This document shows, one piece after another, positions 1 to 7,547 of a stretch of DNA of 16,348 bases (the stretch's first letter is position 1; the number at the start of each line of letters is the position of its first letter). The position numbers and the translations under genes are program-made. Source of the DNA: Deltaproteobacteria bacterium (GTDB lineage Bacteria > Desulfobacterota > Syntrophia > Syntrophales > Smithellaceae). The notes below the pieces were generated by a model that had not been told where the DNA came from, did no database searches, and was given only the letters and a program-made list of their open reading frames with translations. The DNA lies in NCBI GenBank assembly GCA_017860985.1, contig JAGFXG010000009.1, positions 1 through 16,348 of the forward strand, written 5' to 3'.

Positions 1-149
1 ATCGATTGTGATGATTCATTTTCATGATTATTACGCGTTTTTCTCATCAAAACAACAGATCAAAAAAACCAGTTCGTTTCGAATCCAATATAAGCAACAG
101 CACCATATTGATGTCAACCCGAGACCGGCTGACGGCGGTTTTTATGGTA

Positions 150-178
150 TTGACAGACCTTTCTTTTGATCCTATAGT
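150..178 (+). promoter_or_regulatory. sigma70-type promoter for the SCP2 operon
   Basis: A perfect -35 hexamer TTGACA lies at 150-155 and a -10 hexamer TATAGT at 173-178, separated by exactly 17 bases. Transcription would start near 185, giving a leader of about 105 bases before the SCP2 start at 291. The match is seen directly in the sequence; promoter activity is inferred. The stretch 1-149 upstream is AT-rich, and I see no gene or other clear signal in it. Confidence 0.7.
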
Positions 179-232
179 CACTGAACAATAATCCCTCTTT
201 GAGAGGAGGAACATCCTGTAAACACAAACCAT

Positions 233-259
233 CCGGCCGGCACCATCCGGGCCGGCCGG
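233..259 (+). promoter_or_regulatory. GC-only hairpin in the leader of the SCP2 operon
   Basis: CCGGCCGGC at 233-241 is perfectly complementary to GCCGGCCGG at 251-259, giving a 9-bp all-GC stem with a 9-base loop (242-250). It ends 18 bases before the Shine-Dalgarno AGGAGG at 278-283. No T-run follows, so it is not a standard intrinsic terminator. A smaller hairpin, CCTCT/AGAGG at 194-206, lies upstream, and a short CCAA tandem repeat lies between the hairpin and the Shine-Dalgarno. It could be an mRNA-stability element or a protein-binding leader structure; the role is not known. Confidence 0.5.
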
Positions 260-290
260 CCAACCAACCAACCAGACAGGAGGAATCAAT

Positions 291-692
291 ATGTCCGATC
301 TACTCGCATACCTGAGCCCGTCATGGCGCGACGAAGCGTTTAAAAGGCTCCAGGCTGAACTTCCACCGGAAAAGATGAACAACGTCACCACATCCATGTC
401 CAACATTTACAAAAACTGCCCCGGCGGGGAGGAGCAATTTCTCTTTCTCGAATGCAAAGACGGGAAGGTCACCCGCGTGGAAACGGGAACGGGCGAGCCT
501 CCCCAGGCTGAATTTCGAATCATCGGCGATTATGATACATTTTCCAGAATTTCCCGCGCGGAACTCGGCGCGCAAAAAGCCCTGATGACCGGAAAGCTAA
601 AACTCAAGGGCAATCTGGCTAAAGCGCTCAAGCTGGCATCCGTGTCCGACCGCCTGAACAAAGTTCTGTCGCGAATTCCGACTCAGTATTGA
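291..692 (+). CDS. SCP2 sterol-binding/lipid-transfer domain protein
   Basis: A 133-residue cytoplasmic protein made almost entirely of one SCP2 (sterol carrier protein 2) domain, a fold that binds lipids or fatty acyl-CoAs in a hydrophobic tunnel. Typical SCP2 features are visible: the central beta-strand pattern around residues 48-75, then an acidic/aromatic stretch, then LMTGKLKLKGNLAKALKL near residues 98-115, which matches the conserved family segment containing G-x-lkikGd. The length is that of a stand-alone SCP2 protein, with no signal peptide or membrane segment. The start is supported by AGGAGG at 278-283, 7 bases upstream. It is first in a + strand cluster with an M24-like protein, a radical SAM protein and an AbfD-family enzyme, which suggests it carries or shields an acyl-type substrate of that pathway. 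The domain call is confident; the ligand is unknown. Confidence 0.85.
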   Translation: MSDLLAYLSPSWRDEAFKRLQAELPPEKMNNVTTSMSNIYKNCPGGEEQFLFLECKDGKVTRVETGTGEPPQAEFRIIGDYDTFSRISRAELGAQKALMTGKLKLKGNLAKALKLASVSDRLNKVLSRIPTQY

Positions 693-706
693 AGGGAGAA
701 AAAAAT

Positions 707-1916
707 ATGACCAGAATATTGGATCCCACCGATAAATATTACATTGACAATCCCGGACGCGTGAAGGCAATCCAGAAAGAAATGAACAAGCGGGGCATTG
801 ACGTTTATTTAGGATCGCGCATCCGCACAATGAGCTTTGTCATGGACACCTTTTGCCCGTGGAGAAGCTACCTGATCATCCCGCCCGAAGGTCAGCCCAC
901 CTATTTTACGTTTGTAGTGGACGCCCTGCGCGTGGGCGACGAAACATGGCTGGATGGCGACCACGTCCGGGCCTACGGACCGATGGGCGGTATGGACCAG
1001 GTTTCAGCCATCACGGATTTTATCAAGGACGAGCTCGGTATTCAAAAAGGGCGACTGGGCTACGAAGACGGAATTTCCACCTACACGGCGGAAGGGAACC
1101 TGTCGCACTGGGAATATACACATTTTAAAAATGAGCTTCCCGGTTTTGAATGGGTGAACTCACACGATATCATCGACGCTCTTTCCCTGATTAAGGACAA
1201 AGGCACCATTGAACGATTCCGCACTGCTTCGCTGATTGTTGACGAAGGGCACAAAGCGGCGCGGGCGGCGCTCGAAAACGGCGGCTACAAGGGTATGACG
1301 GAAACGGTGATTGCCGGCATCGCCGCCCTTGCCATGCGCAGGGCAGGCAGCGTGTCCGAGTGGAATTTTGCGGGGCTCAACGAAATTTCCAGCGCTGGGT
1401 GCCTGCACGCCTCCCACCACCAAGGAGATCATGGCCGGTGAGCCGCTGATGCTGGATTTTCATGCGATGTTCAAGCTCGCGCTGGGGGACCACTCGCACA
1501 ACTACCTGATCGGGCCGGCGACAAAACGTCAGCGCTGGCACGCGGACAATTTTGTCGCGATTGTTCAGAAAGTCATTGACAATTACCGCGCCGGCACAAC
1601 GCCGGGAACCTTGGCCGCCCTCATGATGGACTTTGCGGAATCCCGCGGCTGCGGTGATTTTATCCAACCGGCCTGCGAACACGGGATCGGTCTTTTCGGT
1701 GATGAGTGGAGGATCGGCGCCGTTGTCAATCCCGACCTTCCCTACTGGACGGACCAGGATCACGTTTATCAGGAAAACGAAATGGTCGTCTGCGCGATGC
1801 AGTATGCGGCCCCCGAGGAAAACATCGGCTTCCGTTACGAGAACGACATCGTCATCACAAAGGACGGCTGCGAGGTTATGTCGAAATATCCGCTGGGAAT
1901 TGAAGAAATATCATAA
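707..1916 (+). pseudogene. M24-family (Xaa-Pro aminopeptidase/creatinase-like) protein, disrupted by a single-base frameshift
   Basis: Two overlapping reading frames together encode one M24 (pita-bread fold) protein. The first runs from ATG 707 (AGGGAG at 693-698, 8-base spacer) and stops at 1441; the second carries on to TAA 1916. Removing one G from GGG at 1397-1399 joins them into a continuous protein of 402 residues, a normal length for the family, reading EISSAGACTPPT across the joint. Residues 1-160 form the N-terminal creatinase-like domain and about 165-402 the catalytic domain. In the repaired protein the metal-ligand positions Asp250, Asp261 (11 apart, as in PepP), His325 and Glu378 are present. 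The fourth ligand, normally Glu in a 'TVEP'-type motif, is replaced (MVVCAMQY, residues 359-366), so ordinary metallo-aminopeptidase activity is doubtful even if the frame is intact. The frameshift may be a sequencing or assembly error or a real mutation; the flanking codons look undecayed. Confidence 0.8.
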
Positions 1917-1960
1917 ACCGGACAGTGTTACATGAAAAGGGAAAAGGAAAATTGAAGACC

Positions 1961-2878
1961 ATGCAACTCCCATGGCCGCTGGATCTGTCACGGTTCTTCT
2001 TTGACAGAAAAATTCTGGGCCGCCGGGTCCCCCTGCTGGCAAGCTTCAAGGTTACCTGCCGGTGCAACCTGGCCTGCCGGGCCTGCCCTTTTCATCTGCG
2101 TGCGGGCAATGGAAACTCTCACATGTCCTGGAATGCAGCAATCGGAGCGCTGGAGTCCCTGCAACGTCTGGGCACACGCATGGTTGTTTTTGAGGGCGGA
2201 GAACCCCTATTGTGGCGCGACGGCCCGTATCGCCTTCATGATCTTGTATCTTACGCGCGCAAACGTTTTCTGCGGGTCGCGGTGACAACCAACGGAACCC
2301 TGCCGCTGGATATTGCTGCGAATACCATCTGGGTCAGTCTTGACGGCATGAGGAAAGCACAAAATGAATTGAGGAGTGATTCCTTTGACCGCGTTTGTTC
2401 CAGCCTTGAGACCACAAGGCACCCCAGTGTTTTCATTCATTGCACATTGAACAGCCGCAACTGGCAGGATGTGGAACCTCTTGCAAAATGGGTACGGGGC
2501 ATGCCCACAGTGAAGGGAATGACCGTCCAGTTTTTCTATCCTTACGATCAGGGGGAAGATGACCTTGCCCTATCAAAGAGTGAACGCCACGCCTCCATAG
2601 AGAAGCTGCTGGACCTCAAAAAGCGGGGCTATCCCATTATGAATTCAGCACGAACACTACGGGCAATGATGGACAATCAATGGCGATGCCATGATGATGT
2701 ACTGATCAACGTCGATCCGGACGGTACCATTGCGAAAGGCTGCTACGTCAAAAACCGCGGCAGGATCAACTGCGATGCATGCGGTTTTACGCCGGTTGCT
2801 GAAGCATCCGGAGCCCTGGATCTTATCCCGGAATCGCTTTATGCAGGATGGCGATTGTTTCTTAACAGGAGTGCCTGA
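1961..2878 (+). CDS. radical SAM protein, function unknown
   Basis: A 305-residue radical S-adenosylmethionine enzyme. The cluster motif CxxxCxxC is at Cys35, Cys39 and Cys42 (CNLACRAC), followed by the SAM-contacting GGEP at 79-82, TTNGT near 109 and VSLDG at 125-129, the usual order of radical SAM core elements. A C-terminal set of cysteines (243, 261, 271, 274) could hold an auxiliary iron-sulfur cluster, but it does not fit a full SPASM domain. The start is uncertain: ATG 1961, TTG 1952 and GTG 1925 share the frame, and purine-rich stretches at 1935-1941 and 1944-1948 could serve as ribosome sites. ATG 1961 keeps the conserved core and is chosen here. The gene sits 44 bases after the M24-like gene and 63 bases before the AbfD-family gene. 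A role in modifying a metabolite or maturing a neighbour is possible, but nothing in the sequence shows the substrate. Confidence 0.85.
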   Translation: MQLPWPLDLSRFFFDRKILGRRVPLLASFKVTCRCNLACRACPFHLRAGNGNSHMSWNAAIGALESLQRLGTRMVVFEGGEPLLWRDGPYRLHDLVSYARKRFLRVAVTTNGTLPLDIAANTIWVSLDGMRKAQNELRSDSFDRVCSSLETTRHPSVFIHCTLNSRNWQDVEPLAKWVRGMPTVKGMTVQFFYPYDQGEDDLALSKSERHASIEKLLDLKKRGYPIMNSARTLRAMMDNQWRCHDDVLINVDPDGTIAKGCYVKNRGRINCDACGFTPVAEASGALDLIPESLYAGWRLFLNRSA

Positions 2879-2912
2879 CGATAAAAAAACAATCTTAAAA
2901 ATCTTAGGGCAA

Positions 2913-2918
2913 TATAAT
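2913..2918 (+). promoter_or_regulatory. possible -10 element for an internal promoter
   Basis: A perfect TATAAT lies at 2913-2918, 24 bases before the AbfD-family start. No good -35 hexamer is present 16-18 bases upstream (CAATCT or AATCTT), so this is only a weak candidate for independent transcription of that gene within the cluster. Confidence 0.25.
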
Positions 2919-2941
2919 TGCTGCCACGAAAGGAGACAAAG

Positions 2942-4435
2942 ATGAGAACCAGGGAACAATACATCGAAGGTCTTAAGAAGATGAAAAGAAATCTTTACTA
3001 CAACGGCAGCAAAATTGACCGGGATGACGAAGAGCAGCTTCCCTCCTTAAATGTCATGGGCTTTACTTTCGACGCCCCGCATATTCCAGAACTCAGGGAT
3101 TTGTGCACCGTAAAATCACATCTCACAGGAGAAACCATCAATCGCTTCTGTCACATTCATCAGAACCCGCAGGATTTGCATAACAAACAGGACATGACGC
3201 GTACGTTGTGCAGGACCGGCAGAATGTGCATTCAGCGATGCATGGGAACGGATGCGATTAATGCCGTCAACGCGGCAAGTTTCGAGGCGGATAAACAGAA
3301 CAACGGCAGTACGCAGTATCACAAAAATTTTCTCAACTGGCTGGAGAATTTTCAGAAAAACGATCTGGCCGGTTGCTGCGCCCAAACCGACATGAAGGGA
3401 GAGCGTCTCAAGAGACCGGCCGAACAGACCGATCCCGATATGTACCTGCGAGTCGTTGAAAAAAAGAGCGATGGCATCGTGGTCAGAGGTTGCAAACTGC
3501 ATATTTCCGAAGCATCCATCGCTGATGAAATCGTCGTTGTTCCCACGAGAATTCTCGGGCCGGATGAACAGCAATACGCGGTAGCATTTGCCGTGCCGGC
3601 TGATTACGATGGAGTGAAACAGGTTGTTCATATTCACAAGATACGCAAGAGAACTCATTATAAAACAGGGAATCCCGATATCGGATATACGGATTCTTAC
3701 GTTATTTTCGATGATGTGTTTGTTCCCTGGGAAAGAGTCTTCCTGTGCGGCGAGTACATGCATGGCGGAGCATTGGCAATGTTGTTTGCCCTGTTCCATC
3801 GTCACAGTTACTCGGGCTGTAAACCGGCCATCGGCGATATGCTGCTGGGGCTTGCCTCCCTTGCAGCCAGACACAACGGGATATCCAAAGCCCCTCATGT
3901 CAGGGAAATCCTGTCCAAAATCATTATGGTTACCGAACTGGGTTATGCCGCCGGATTCACAGCCTCTGCAAAAAGCAAGCCCGAAATTTATGTTCCGGGC
4001 ATAGGCCAGATGCCTTATGGCCCGGGCAGTTATATTCCGCATTCCATTTATGCCAACGTGGGCAGATGTCTGTCCGGCGAGGCCGTTTTCAACGAGCAGG
4101 AAATGCTTTGCAACATAGCCGGCGGTCTGCCTTCAACATTTCCCTATGAAGCCGATCTAGCCAATCCGGAATTGAAGCCGCTTCTGGAAAAATATCTCAA
4201 GCGGAACCCCAAAATACCTATAGCCGATCAATTGAAATTCTGGCTGTTATTTGCGGAAGTGACCTGTTCATCAAACACCGGGTTTATGACCTATGGATCT
4301 TATCACGGCGGCGGATCCCCCATCATGGAACAAATCGCCATTACCATGCAATATGATATAAAACTGAGGGAACACCTGGTCAATTCCGCGGCAGGAATAG
4401 AAAAACTGGATATGGGACGGATCACAAAATTTTAA
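2942..4435 (+). CDS. 4-hydroxybutyryl-CoA dehydratase / vinylacetyl-CoA isomerase family protein (AbfD-like, HpaB superfamily)
   Basis: A 497-residue protein related along its whole length to AbfD of Clostridium aminobutyricum, a cytoplasmic FAD/[4Fe-4S] enzyme that dehydrates 4-hydroxybutyryl-CoA to crotonyl-CoA and isomerises vinylacetyl-CoA. All four AbfD cluster ligands have counterparts: Cys96 and Cys100 in RMCIQRCMG, and His286 and Cys293 in FHRHSYSGCK. The CxxxC and Hx6C spacings equal those of AbfD (99/103 and 292/299). Other matching family blocks are TINRF (65-69), YHKNF (126-130), RIVEK-like LRVVEK (169-174), GIVVRG (178-183), VFVPWERVFLCGEY (259-272) and the C-terminal HGxGSP-like segment. 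Keeping the cluster ligands argues for the AbfD branch rather than the flavin-dependent HpaB hydroxylases, which lack them. Start ATG 2942 has AAAGGAG at 2929-2935. The exact CoA substrate cannot be read from sequence; a paralogue acting on another hydroxyacyl-CoA is quite possible. Confidence 0.85.
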   Translation: MRTREQYIEGLKKMKRNLYYNGSKIDRDDEEQLPSLNVMGFTFDAPHIPELRDLCTVKSHLTGETINRFCHIHQNPQDLHNKQDMTRTLCRTGRMCIQRCMGTDAINAVNAASFEADKQNNGSTQYHKNFLNWLENFQKNDLAGCCAQTDMKGERLKRPAEQTDPDMYLRVVEKKSDGIVVRGCKLHISEASIADEIVVVPTRILGPDEQQYAVAFAVPADYDGVKQVVHIHKIRKRTHYKTGNPDIGYTDSYVIFDDVFVPWERVFLCGEYMHGGALAMLFALFHRHSYSGCKPAIGDMLLGLASLAARHNGISKAPHVREILSKIIMVTELGYAAGFTASAKSKPEIYVPGIGQMPYGPGSYIPHSIYANVGRCLSGEAVFNEQEMLCNIAGGLPSTFPYEADLANPELKPLLEKYLKRNPKIPIADQLKFWLLFAEVTCSSNTGFMTYGSYHGGGSPIMEQIAITMQYDIKLREHLVNSAAGIEKLDMGRITKF

Positions 4436-4472
4436 ATCGTTTTATTACTCCGGCAATAAATATGTCAGAGAA

Positions 4473-4590
4473 CGTCATGCCGGACTTGACATGTGACCTC
4501 GCGTGACCTTCAGGTTATCAGGTTATCCGACATCCATGATATTCCTGGATTCCCGCATGCATACCCTGAAGGGCACAAGCGGGAATGACG
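4473..4590. repeat. decayed palindromic intergenic repeat (REP/MITE-like)
   Basis: A noncoding segment between convergent genes is bounded by CGTCAT (4473-4478) and ATGACG (4585-4590). Inside, ATTCCCGC at 4549-4556 and GCGGGAAT at 4579-4586 form a perfect 8-bp inverted repeat around a smaller CCC/GGG hairpin (4564-4573). A tandem CAGGTTAT duplication sits at 4511-4526. The words resemble dispersed 'CGTCAT...GGATTCCCGC...GCGGGAATGACG' repeats that I recall from deltaproteobacterial genomes. The element may also help end transcription from both sides, but no T-run is present. The remainder of 4436-4703 holds nothing else I recognise. Confidence 0.5.
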
Positions 4591-4703
4591 AGCATTGTTG
4601 CCAATGTAATCATTCTGAATTCAATGGGCTGGTTGATCCCGATTTTACGTGTGGTTTTCTGGCGGTCCAAAGTGTGTCTGAACATTACCGAATGAAGAAA
4701 CAA

Positions 4704-7547
4704 TCAATGGCTGCTGCTCAATGCCTCCCGTACTTTGTCGGCCAGGCCCTTTGCCGAAAACGGCTTTTGAATGAAATTCACACCATCGTCCAGCACATCC
4801 TGATGTGCGATAATATCGGCTGTGTATCCGGACATGAAAAGGAGTTTGATGCCTGGATGGAAATGCATCATGTTTTGAGCGAGATCCCGCCCGTTCATCC
4901 CCGGCATGACTACGTCTGTCAACAGTAGATCGATTTGAGCGTTATACTCCCCGGCCAATCGGATCGCTTCACCCGGCGTGACCGCGATCAGTACGGTGTA
5001 ACCAAGATTTTCCAGCATTATTGAGGTCATTTCCAGGATGGCTGGCTCGTCCTCGACCAGCAGAATGACCTCATTCCCCCGCAGGAGAGGTTCCACTGCA
5101 TCTTCCTTCTGGGCCAGCGCCATCTCGCCCGCATACCGGGGCAGAAAGATCTTGAACGTCGTGCCGAGGCCAGGTTCGCTATAGACATTGATAAAACCTT
5201 TGTTCTGTTTTACGATACCATAGACTGTAGACAGTCCCAATCCGGTGCCCTGACCAACCTCCTTGGTGGTAAAGAAAGGCTCAAAAATGCTGTCCATGAT
5301 CTTCTTATTCATGCCGCAGCCGGTGTCGCTCACTGAAAGAAGAACATAATCACCGGGGACAAAACCAGCGTTATAAGCGCAGTATGCTTCATCGAAGAAA
5401 GAAACCCCCGTTTCAATCGTGACCTTGCCCCCGCCCTTGATAGCATCCCGCGCATTGACGCACAAATTGGCCATGATCTGGTCGATCTGGGTGGGGTCCA
5501 TTTTCACCGGCCAGATAATTTTGTTTGGCAACCAGACAAGGTTGATGTCTTCACCAATGAGACGCCTCAGCATCTTGAGCATGCTTTCCACTGTATCATT
5601 GAGGTTGAGAATTTTCGGGGTAACGGTCTGCTTGCGGGCAAAAGCCAGCAGGTGGCGCGTCAAATCCGCGGACCGCATCCCCGCGCTCATAATCTGTTGA
5701 AGCGGTTTATAAACAGGATCGGTGTTTTTAATCCGGTTCAGGGCTATTTCCGCATTCCCGATGATCACACTGAGCATGTTGTTGAAGTCATGGGCGACGC
5801 CTCCGGCCAATTGTCCTATAGACTCCATCTTCTGTGACTGCATGAGCTGCGTCTCAAGCTTCTTCTTACCGCTTAAATCGACAATCGAAATAATACTTTC
5901 TTGCTTATCAGGGATGATGGCTGCACTCATCATCAGATCCAGAACATCACCATTCCGGCTTACGGCGCGAAATTCATAGGAGGAGGGAGGCGCTGATCCG
6001 TGACGCTGCCTGCGCATCTTGTGATAGATTTTCATTTTCCCCAGGTCGTCCTTGTGGATGAAAGATTCCCAGTTCATCTTTCCTTCCAGTTCCTTTTTTG
6101 AATATCCGCACAGTCTAACAAAATTGTTATTTGCCATGAGAATGGTCGAGTCTTCAGCAATCATGATATTGGCGGTGGCTGTGCTTTCGAATATGGTTCT
6201 GTATAGCTCTTCGCTCTCCCTGGTTTGCTGGTAAGAGACAGCATTCCTGATGCTCATGCCGATCTGAGGGGCGATGCCCATCAGAAGATTGATCTCTGTC
6301 TGGCCCAGGGGCTTTTTCGTCTGGACGTTATCCACCATAAGGATCCCCATGGATTCCCCTTTGTATACGATAGGAACACAGATGAAGGACTGCGAGCCCA
6401 TGTCGCGAATGAAATCACGGGTCCTTGGCGACAGGTCCTTCTCGATTAGCGATACGTCATTGACCAAAACAGGTTTTTGTTTTCTGAAGGCCTCAACGGC
6501 CGCGCCTTTTGAATTCGGGTTATCCAAATGAAATTTAATATTTGCCAGGTAGGTTTCATCTTTTGGGTTGTATCCATAGCTAACCGAATAAACGAGCAGG
6601 GTTTTTTGCTCGTTGGCCAGCATGATCATTCCCCGGTCAAAATCCAGCCTTGCGATTAGCGATTTCATCATATGATTGAGGATCTTGTCAACCTCGGAGC
6701 CCATGGATGCAGCCTGGCCGATTTCCTGAATCAGAAGGGCTTCATTGTACCGGCTGTTGATCTGATCCAGAAGGCGGTCGGCCGCATCCGCCTGAGTATT
6801 AATAGCGGATAACAATTCCTTTTTTTCCAGATGTTCGGTTTGCAGCGTCAAACCTATTAGGAAAATAACATAGGAAAGGACCATAACATCCCAATAGGCA
6901 GACGGTATGAAATTCAGTGCCAGGATACAAAGGACCAGTCCAATGAAAGAGGTGTAATTGCGAATGCGCTTCCACATCAAGGCGGGAGTTTTTTTCCAGG
7001 AAATGACATACAGGCAGCAGTCGCCTCCCTTATGAACGCAAACGGGATGCTCGATGCTGGCTAATTTGTTGGTGGAAAGTTTTGCCAGAGCCTCCAGCGC
7101 GCCCATTCGGTTAGCGCACTGGTAAGGTTTTTCCTCCACACCCGGTTCCAAAGTGACTTTGGCCTCAACCTTATCCGTCGCGATAGCCCGGGTTTTCAAG
7201 ATTGCTGCCCGGCTTAGGCGGCTGTTGATCTTCTCTAAGACGCCATATGCCGTTGCCGGATTGATGAATCCCAGTATGTATTGTCCGACGGCGCCGGAGG
7301 CACGGGAGGTCACAGAAAAACGCCCCACCTTTCTGGAGATATCCGGATCCTGCGTCACCTTCGCAAGTATGTCATGAAAACGGTCAACCTCTATCTGCGT
7401 CAGCCAATGCCCTTCATCATCGAGTTGGAATATTTCAATGCCCGCATGTTTCAGCAACGGATTTATATCAATATCCGGGAAGAACCTTTTCAGGTACTCC
7501 ACATAGCTCTTGATAATCCTGCTGCTGTAATATTTTTTTTCTTCCAT
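4704..7547 (-). CDS. membrane-anchored hybrid sensor histidine kinase (V4R-like, GAF, PAS, HisKA, HATPase, REC)
   Basis: A 947-residue hybrid kinase. Residues 1-185 form a soluble N-terminal domain ending in a V4R-like pattern (Cys144, Glu166, Cys170, Gly-Asp 175-176, Cys177/178), a small-molecule-sensing type. Two hydrophobic segments near 199-216 and 221-236 could be a membrane hairpin. A short coiled coil (238-270) follows, then GAF (about 275-435), PAS (about 445-560), HisKA with phospho-acceptor His586 in AHDFNNML, and HATPase with N-box Asn698, DTGCGM 741-746 and GQGTGLGL 765-772. The C-terminal receiver has acidic Glu832/Asp833, phospho-acceptor Asp878, Ser906 and Lys928, so all catalytic residues are present. 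No output domain exists, so phosphate must pass to a partner not encoded here. Start ATG 7547 overlaps the upstream TGA (TGATG) and has AAAGGA 5 bases upstream, implying translational coupling. The architecture is confident; the N-terminal domain assignment is tentative. Confidence 0.9.
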   Translation of the reverse strand: MEEKKYYSSRIIKSYVEYLKRFFPDIDINPLLKHAGIEIFQLDDEGHWLTQIEVDRFHDILAKVTQDPDISRKVGRFSVTSRASGAVGQYILGFINPATAYGVLEKINSRLSRAAILKTRAIATDKVEAKVTLEPGVEEKPYQCANRMGALEALAKLSTNKLASIEHPVCVHKGGDCCLYVISWKKTPALMWKRIRNYTSFIGLVLCILALNFIPSAYWDVMVLSYVIFLIGLTLQTEHLEKKELLSAINTQADAADRLLDQINSRYNEALLIQEIGQAASMGSEVDKILNHMMKSLIARLDFDRGMIMLANEQKTLLVYSVSYGYNPKDETYLANIKFHLDNPNSKGAAVEAFRKQKPVLVNDVSLIEKDLSPRTRDFIRDMGSQSFICVPIVYKGESMGILMVDNVQTKKPLGQTEINLLMGIAPQIGMSIRNAVSYQQTRESEELYRTIFESTATANIMIAEDSTILMANNNFVRLCGYSKKELEGKMNWESFIHKDDLGKMKIYHKMRRQRHGSAPPSSYEFRAVSRNGDVLDLMMSAAIIPDKQESIISIVDLSGKKKLETQLMQSQKMESIGQLAGGVAHDFNNMLSVIIGNAEIALNRIKNTDPVYKPLQQIMSAGMRSADLTRHLLAFARKQTVTPKILNLNDTVESMLKMLRRLIGEDINLVWLPNKIIWPVKMDPTQIDQIMANLCVNARDAIKGGGKVTIETGVSFFDEAYCAYNAGFVPGDYVLLSVSDTGCGMNKKIMDSIFEPFFTTKEVGQGTGLGLSTVYGIVKQNKGFINVYSEPGLGTTFKIFLPRYAGEMALAQKEDAVEPLLRGNEVILLVEDEPAILEMTSIMLENLGYTVLIAVTPGEAIRLAGEYNAQIDLLLTDVVMPGMNGRDLAQNMMHFHPGIKLLFMSGYTADIIAHQDVLDDGVNFIQKPFSAKGLADKVREALSSSH

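Noticed and set aside
47..406. Minus-strand open frame of 119 codons at the left end
   Set aside because: It overlaps the promoter and the start of the SCP2 gene, has no recognisable domain and no convincing ribosome site; it looks like chance.
707..2878. RiPP-like cluster (radical SAM protein beside a peptidase-fold protein)
   Set aside because: No short precursor gene fits between or beside the genes, and the M24-like protein appears to lack a complete metal site.
3116..4042. Minus-strand open frame of 308 codons inside the AbfD-like gene
   Set aside because: It is antisense to a clearly conserved enzyme and shows no family motifs.
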